Below, piece by piece: positions 5,075 through 8,736 of a stretch of DNA of 8,736 nt (the stretch's first letter is position 1; every line of letters starts with the position of its first letter). This DNA comes from an uncultured Prevotellaceae bacterium (GTDB lineage: Bacteria; Bacteroidota; Bacteroidia; Bacteroidales; Bacteroidaceae). The translations under genes were made by a program, and so were the position numbers. The stretch is from positions 1 to 8,736 of the forward strand of contig CALBJW010000190.1 of NCBI GenBank assembly GCA_937893145.1. The letters run 5' to 3'. The notes beneath the pieces are model-generated. The model ran no database searches and had not been told where the DNA came from. It saw only the letters and a list, made by a program, of their open reading frames with translations.

Positions 5075-8000
5075 ATGAATAAACAATCATACAACATATC
5101 ATATTATTCGCAAGAACTCGCAGACTTATGGAATGAGAACGGTACTGCCATTAAGGATAAATATGTAGAGTTGTATCGCATTTTCAACGAAATATTGGCA
5201 GAAGGAACTGCGAACAATAAGATAGAATTTGCAAGTCCTTTTGCTCGTTTTACATATATTTCGCAGCAGAAAGGGCTTAGTCGCACTCTCAACGCCCAGA
5301 TAAACGGCATGAGAAGCCGATGCAAGGACATGAAGAAGATGACTGAAGTCGACGCAAACAGATGTTTTCCGTATGATGTGAAGAGTGTGGTTGAACTTTT
5401 GCTTGCTCTTTGTGGAGAGGAGAACGAGAAGAACGAACTGAAGACTTTGTATGGGAAAATGCCTGCTGGCAACATTACCGAAAGGAGAGGAAAGGTTGAG
5501 AAGGAAGTTGTCAGAGTGAGCGTAACTGATTGGGACGAGAACTTCATATATGGAGAAACAGACGATAGCACACAGGATGAACCCATCAAGATATGTGTTA
5601 ACGATGACAAAAACTACTATGGCGATTGGTCATACATCATTAAGTTGCTCGAAGTAGGAAAGCAGAATGGTTTTGAAGAAGGTGTACAGCTAAACCTTAT
5701 TCGCCCACGATTTCTGGAAGGAGTACACTATCCTGAAATCATTATCTACCAACCAGATTTCTTGATTGACATTTCGAGTATTGCCTCTTGTTTTGAACAA
5801 TATGGAGTGAGTCCGTATATGCATCTTCTTGCCAAGCTGAAAGAGAATGTGAGTTCAAAGGCTATACTGCTCGGTAACTTTGCAAGTCAGATGCTGGACG
5901 AGGAGGTGAATGGCGTTGGAGACAAGATTGAATATAGCGATAGCATCATGACTTTCTTCCGACACAACGCCATGAAGGTTGTGGCTTGTAAGGATGATAT
6001 GAGTTCGTTCCATAAGGAAGCACAAGAACAACAAACGAACATCAGACACATTGTGAACACAGCACTTGAAGAGGACAATATGTTGGACTTGGACAAAGTG
6101 TTGCTCGAACCATCGTTTTTCTGCGAAACACTTGGCATTCAAGGACGTATGGACCTCTTGCATAGCGACTACAAGGTGTTGATGGAGCAAAAGTCAGGAA
6201 AGCGAGACTTCTTTACGAATGGACATGTTGAAAAGCATTATGTGCAGGTTCTGCTCTATATGGCCCTACTCCACTACTCCTTCAATATGCACAACGACGA
6301 GATATCTTGTTTTCTCCTTTATTCCAAATATGCGAATGGATTGCTGAAGGAGAGTCCTGCTCCACAACTACTTTTCGAGGCATTAAAGATAAGAAACCAG
6401 ATAACTATCAACGAATTTCTCTTTGCTAATGGAGGAATAAAGGCTTTGGACAAGTTGACTCCAGAGCATATTCACACACGAAAGAAGGAGAATGACAAGT
6501 TGTGGAATGTATATAAATATCCAGAGATAAAGGAACAACTGGACACAATACAGCATGCCACTCCTTTGGAACGAGCTTATTTCTATAGGATGTTCCAGTT
6601 TGTTGAGAAGGAACATGTTCTTTCCAAGTGTGGAACAGCCCAACGCGAGGGAAGTGGAATGGCATCTATCTGGAACAGCACGATTGAAGAGAAGAAACTT
6701 GCTGGTAATATCTTTGATGAACTCGTCATTATTGATAACGACAAACTTGTCGAAGATGCAAAGGGAGAAGGCATAACAGCCATCACTCTTCGCATTCCTA
6801 TGACAGAGGATGATTATCTTCCGAACTTCCGTATTGGAGACATTGTCATTCTGTACAAATATAAAAAGGACGAGACTCCAGATGTAAGAAAAGGCATCGT
6901 GTTCCGCACAAATATAGAAGAAATTAAGGATGACAAGATTACGGTTCGACTACGTGCTCCGCAGAAGAATGCCGTTGTGTTCCAACAAGATGAGGACACA
7001 CTATGGGCTATTGAACATGACTTCATGGAGTCGTCATTCTCTTCGCTTTATCGTTCATTGTTTGCCTTGCTTAAGTCAAGACCAAACCGCCGTTCACTAA
7101 TCTTGGGACAAAGGAAACCCGAAGCTGACAAGAGAGTTGAACTTCACAATGACTACAGCATGGGAGGCAAGTCACCTATGTTCAACGAACTTGTGCTGAA
7201 GGCTATGCAAGCACAGGACTACTTCATAGTTATTGGCCCTCCAGGAACAGGAAAGACATCTTTCGGTATGCTGAACATATTGAAGGAAACGCTCACTTAT
7301 CCAGATAATTCAGCTTTGTTGCTTTCATACACCAATAGAGCTGTGGATGAGATATGCAGCAAACTCGTGAAGGACGGAATAGATTTCATTCGTATTGGCT
7401 CAGAACTTTCTTGTCCTGACGCTTACAAAGACTATTTGCTTGAAAACAAAATAAGCAAATGCTCCAATGCAAAGGAAATTAAGGACATGCTCATCAGCAC
7501 GAGAGTGTTTGCAAGTACAACAACCTCGTTGACTTCACATAATGAGATATTCGCCTTGAAACAGTTCTCACTTGCCATCATAGACGAAGCATCGCAGATT
7601 CTCGAACCACACCTTATGGGCATATTGACTGCCAAACATGAGGAAAGAAGTGCTATCAAGAAGTTTGTGTTTATTGGTGACCACAAGCAATTACCTGCTG
7701 TGGTTCAGCAATCGGAAGAGGATTCAGCAGTTGACGATCCACTCTTGAATGGTATTGGACTAACAGATTGTCGCAACTCCCTGTTTGAACGACTGCTCCG
7801 TTTGCAGGAAGACGACACATTTGTGTTCAGACTGAACCGCCAAGGCAGAATGCACGATGAAGTGGCGTTATTCCCAAGACAGTTCTTCTACGAAGACAAT
7901 CTTGGCACAGTTCCTATGGAACATCAGCACAAAGAGTTGGCTTTCAAAGAATATGACGAGGAAGGGTATGAGAAACTATTGGCAACCCATAGAACACTTT

Positions 8001-8491
8001 TCGTGGACATCACTACAAAGGACAAGCAGATTGTTTCGTACAAGGTGAATCAATCTGAGGCAGAAAATATTGCCAATATCGCATATTCCGTTTGGAACCT
8101 ATACAAGAAAAATGAAAGATTGTTCGACTCCAATAGCACTATCGGCATTATTGTTCCTTATCGCCACCAGATTGCTACGGTTAGACATGAGATTGACAAA
8201 TATGGTATTGAGGAACTTCATAGTATAACTATTGATACTGTAGAGCGTTATCAAGGAAGCGAACGCGATGTCATCATCTATGGATTTACCGTTCAACGCC
8301 CATTCCAACTTGATTTCCTTACCAATAATGTGTTTGTGGAAAACGGTAAACTCATCGACCGCAAACTTAATGTTGCCATGACTCGTGCCAGAGAACAGAT
8401 GGTGATGGTTGGAAACACCAAACTCCTTGAAAGAAACATCATCTTCAAGCAGTTGATAGACTACATGAAGGAACGGGGCGACTTGGTATAG
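5075..8491 (+). CDS. Dna2-like nuclease-helicase: PD-(D/E)XK (Cas4/RecB-like) domain fused to SF1 helicase
   Basis: This large soluble protein (1138 residues) has two recognisable modules. The nuclease module, about 295-420, shows GIQGRMDLL (354-362, catalytic D360), VLMEQKSGK (368-376, ExK at E371/K373) and HYVQVLLYMALLHY (388-401, the QxxxY motif at Q391/Y395), the order expected for Cas4/RecB/Dna2 nucleases. The CxxC cysteine pattern of an iron-sulfur cluster is not seen. The helicase module carries Walker A GPPGTGKT (721-728), motif Ia LLLSYTNRAVDEIC (748-761), Walker B IIDEASQ (835-841), motif III GDHKQLP (868-874), NRQGRMHDE (921-929), motif V DTVERYQGSERD (1054-1065) and motif VI LNVAMTRAREQM (1098-1109), typical of the Dna2/Upf1-like SF1B group. 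Residues 1-290 and about 425-650 are unrecognised. It should unwind DNA and cut single-stranded flaps or ends, in repair, replication or defence. It has its own short leader; a poor -7-like TACTTTAC lies at 5056-5063. Confidence 0.9.
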   Translation: MNKQSYNISYYSQELADLWNENGTAIKDKYVELYRIFNEILAEGTANNKIEFASPFARFTYISQQKGLSRTLNAQINGMRSRCKDMKKMTEVDANRCFPYDVKSVVELLLALCGEENEKNELKTLYGKMPAGNITERRGKVEKEVVRVSVTDWDENFIYGETDDSTQDEPIKICVNDDKNYYGDWSYIIKLLEVGKQNGFEEGVQLNLIRPRFLEGVHYPEIIIYQPDFLIDISSIASCFEQYGVSPYMHLLAKLKENVSSKAILLGNFASQMLDEEVNGVGDKIEYSDSIMTFFRHNAMKVVACKDDMSSFHKEAQEQQTNIRHIVNTALEEDNMLDLDKVLLEPSFFCETLGIQGRMDLLHSDYKVLMEQKSGKRDFFTNGHVEKHYVQVLLYMALLHYSFNMHNDEISCFLLYSKYANGLLKESPAPQLLFEALKIRNQITINEFLFANGGIKALDKLTPEHIHTRKKENDKLWNVYKYPEIKEQLDTIQHATPLERAYFYRMFQFVEKEHVLSKCGTAQREGSGMASIWNSTIEEKKLAGNIFDELVIIDNDKLVEDAKGEGITAITLRIPMTEDDYLPNFRIGDIVILYKYKKDETPDVRKGIVFRTNIEEIKDDKITVRLRAPQKNAVVFQQDEDTLWAIEHDFMESSFSSLYRSLFALLKSRPNRRSLILGQRKPEADKRVELHNDYSMGGKSPMFNELVLKAMQAQDYFIVIGPPGTGKTSFGMLNILKETLTYPDNSALLLSYTNRAVDEICSKLVKDGIDFIRIGSELSCPDAYKDYLLENKISKCSNAKEIKDMLISTRVFASTTTSLTSHNEIFALKQFSLAIIDEASQILEPHLMGILTAKHEERSAIKKFVFIGDHKQLPAVVQQSEEDSAVDDPLLNGIGLTDCRNSLFERLLRLQEDDTFVFRLNRQGRMHDEVALFPRQFFYEDNLGTVPMEHQHKELAFKEYDEEGYEKLLATHRTLFVDITTKDKQIVSYKVNQSEAENIANIAYSVWNLYKKNERLFDSNSTIGIIVPYRHQIATVRHEIDKYGIEELHSITIDTVERYQGSERDVIIYGFTVQRPFQLDFLTNNVFVENGKLIDRKLNVAMTRAREQMVMVGNTKLLERNIIFKQLIDYMKERGDLV

Positions 8492-8540
8492 TCATACTAC
8501 AGCCTTTGACACACAAATATTACAAATATTACAAAACAAA

Positions 8541-8568
8541 AAGGAAGTCATTTCTGACTTCCTTCTTT
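8541..8568. terminator. Bidirectional terminator between helicase-nuclease and tRNA genes
   Basis: aaggaagtca (8541-8550) pairs with tgacttcctt (8555-8564), a perfect 10-bp stem with a 4-base loop (tttc), 49 bases after the helicase stop. It is flanked by acaaaacaaaa on the left and ctttgttg on the right, so it can stop the plus-strand helicase transcript and, even better, the minus-strand tRNA transcript. Just before it, acaaatatt is repeated twice in tandem (8513-8530). Confidence 0.8.
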
Positions 8569-8572
8569 GTTG

Positions 8573-8657
8573 CGGAGAGAGAGGGATTCGAACCCCCGGT
8601 ACCTTGCAGTACGCCGGTTTTCAAGACCGGTGCATTCGACCACTCTGCCATCTCTCC
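8573..8657 (-). tRNA. tRNA-Ser (anticodon UGA)
   Basis: The minus strand reads GGAGAGATGGCAGAGTGGTC and so on, and folds as a complete class II tRNA of 85 bases. Acceptor strands are GGAGAGA/TCTCTCC with discriminator G; the anticodon stem CCGGT/ACCGG holds loop CTTGAAA, so the anticodon is UGA (plus-strand tca at 8621-8623). A long variable arm with GTAC/GTAC pairing, as tRNA-Ser has, is followed by the T loop TTCGAAT. It decodes UCA and wobble UCN codons. The 3' CCA is not encoded (the next bases are CAA), so it must be added by the CCA-adding enzyme. It lies 27 bases downstream of tRNA-Lys and is probably processed from the same transcript. Confidence 0.97.
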
Positions 8658-8684
8658 AAACATCCTTTGATTGATGTCTAAATG

Positions 8685-8736
8685 TACGCCCTCAGGGGCT
8701 CGAACCCTGGACCCATTGATTAAGAGTCAATTGCTC
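8685..8736 (-). tRNA. tRNA-Lys (anticodon CUU), 5' part outside the window
   Basis: The minus strand shows the 3' two thirds of a tRNA, starting within the D-arm side. The anticodon stem ATTGA/TCAAT carries loop CTCTTAA, giving anticodon CUU (plus-strand aag at 8722-8724), which reads the lysine codon AAG. The T arm is CAGGG-TTCGAGC-CCCTG, and the 3' acceptor strand AGGGCGT is followed by discriminator A at 8685. No CCA is encoded. Identity follows from the anticodon and the standard spacing; the D arm and 5' acceptor strand lie beyond the window edge. It is upstream of tRNA-Ser on the same strand. Confidence 0.93.

Noticed and set aside
8492..8736. Integration site of a mobile element at the tRNA genes
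   Set aside because: tRNA 3' ends are common integration targets, but no integrase gene and no second copy of a tRNA 3' end were seen in the window.

Overview
The window looks like a chromosomal piece of a Bacteroidales bacterium, most likely from the Prevotella/Segatella group. The evidence is the TAnnTTTG-type -7 promoter boxes, A-rich translation starts without clear Shine-Dalgarno sequences, the character of the proteins, and tRNA genes without an encoded CCA. This placement is inference; no 16S or other species marker is present.

Layout. (1) Positions 1-378 hold the 3' end of a class I SAM-dependent rRNA methyltransferase (RlmI-like), closed by a strong hairpin at 393-426. (2) Positions 427-1062 form a 636-bp intergenic region unusually rich in ordered structure: a promoter-like box, two abutting hairpins with competing pairing partners, 11-bp-phased ATCACCA repeats, three near-identical palindromes exactly 22 bp apart, a clear Bacteroidetes promoter, and a leader built almost entirely of six degenerate 20-22 bp repeats, the last of which carries the start codon of the next gene. 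(3) Positions 1063-4972 are a tight three-gene plus-strand operon: a conserved protein of unknown function (possibly DUF6621), an alanine/glycine:cation symporter (AGCS family) and a CPA2-type cation:proton antiporter with two C-terminal RCK_C/TrkA_C domains. It ends in a hairpin at 5013-5048. (4) Positions 5075-8491 encode a 1138-residue protein joining a Cas4/RecB-like PD-(D/E)XK nuclease module to a Dna2/Upf1-like SF1 helicase. (5) A bidirectional-looking terminator at 8541-8564 separates it from two tRNA genes on the minus strand, tRNA-Ser(UGA) and a tRNA-Lys(CUU) cut by the window edge.

How the parts may work together. The symporter would bring in small amino acids with Na+ or H+, and the antiporter exchanges a monovalent cation for H+ under control of its cytosolic ligand-binding tail, so the operon plausibly couples amino acid uptake to ion and pH balance. 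The role of the first gene is unknown. The helicase-nuclease stands alone and is probably a DNA repair or DNA processing enzyme; no other defence gene lies beside it here. The least explained part of the window is the repeat-dense region upstream of the operon.
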